Below are positions 5,287-5,302 of a stretch of DNA of 5,302 nucleotides, piece by piece. The DNA is from Granulicella sp. UBA5172 (lineage in GTDB: Bacteria; Acidobacteriota; Terriglobia; Terriglobales; Acidobacteriaceae). Location of the stretch: contig DHWW01000137.1 of the NCBI GenBank assembly GCA_002413385.1, positions 5,518-10,819 on the forward strand. The letters are read 5' to 3'. The notes beneath the pieces were generated by a model. The model was not told the DNA's origin. It made no database searches and was given only the letters and a program-made list of their open reading frames with translations. A program made the position numbers and the translations under genes. The stretch's first letter is position 1, and each line of letters starts with the position of its first letter.

Positions 5287-5302
5287 TCTCTTATACACAT
5301 CT
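5287..5302. other. Residual Tn5 mosaic-end (Nextera-type) adapter at the contig end
   Basis: The last 16 bases, TCTCTTATACACATCT, equal the last 16 of the 19-base synthetic mosaic end CTGTCTCTTATACACATCT. The three bases before them (ACC) differ from the expected CTG. The natural Tn5 outside end (CTGACTCTTATACACAAGT) and inside end (CTGTCTCTTGATCAGATCT) match less well, so library adapter rather than a real transposon is the explanation. The orientation is that of adapter read-through at the right end of an insert. Confidence 0.93.

Noticed and set aside
5287..5302. A genuine Tn5/IS50 end
   Set aside because: The bases match the synthetic hybrid mosaic end better than either natural Tn5 end, and they sit exactly at the contig edge with no transposon sequence beyond.

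Overview
The window looks like one short GC-rich contig from an environmental bacterium. Codon use, the style of the predicted proteins and the many GC-rich palindromes suggest an acidobacterium (Terriglobia-like: Granulicella, Edaphobacter or Terriglobus relatives). This is inference from general resemblance, not from a marker gene. The contig breaks at both ends for visible reasons. On the left it starts inside a CAG/CAA-rich minisatellite. On the right its last 16 bases are sequencing-adapter sequence (Tn5 mosaic end), not genome.

Layout, left to right. Bases 1-267 (+) are the 3' end of a gene for a glutamine-rich low-complexity protein. A strong hairpin at 289-323 separates it from everything else, which is on the minus strand and converges on it. 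Read in the minus direction the order is: the C-terminal part of a polytopic membrane protein resembling family 39 (GT-C) glycosyltransferases (5286-4938); a complete tandem paralogue (4945-3332); an NAD-dependent epimerase/dehydratase of the extended SDR family, broken by two single-base insertions (3345-2291); dUTPase (dut, 2253-1807); and an Nramp-family Mn/Fe transporter (mntH-like, 1749-343). The first three overlap by 8 and 14 bases, and dut follows after 37 bases. They look like one co-transcribed block in which two sugar transferases and a nucleotide-sugar-type enzyme would act together on a cell-surface glycan. The transporter follows dut after 57 bases and may have its own promoter: a TATACT box inside a small inverted repeat touches its start codon.

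The most unusual feature is inside the complete glycosyltransferase gene. Two stretches of short GC-rich palindromic repeats sit in frame in its coding sequence. One is a 42-base hairpin element (14 codons) that is cleanly absent from the adjacent paralogue, so the insertion can be seen by comparing the two copies within this window. The other is a cluster of palindromes and a 33-base tandem repeat, encoding about 55-70 hydrophilic residues in a loop between membrane segments. This resembles the palindromic elements that invade coding sequences in Rickettsia, but here in what is probably an acidobacterium.

No RNA genes, CRISPR arrays, transposase genes or origins were seen. No stretch longer than about 75 bases lacks a gene.
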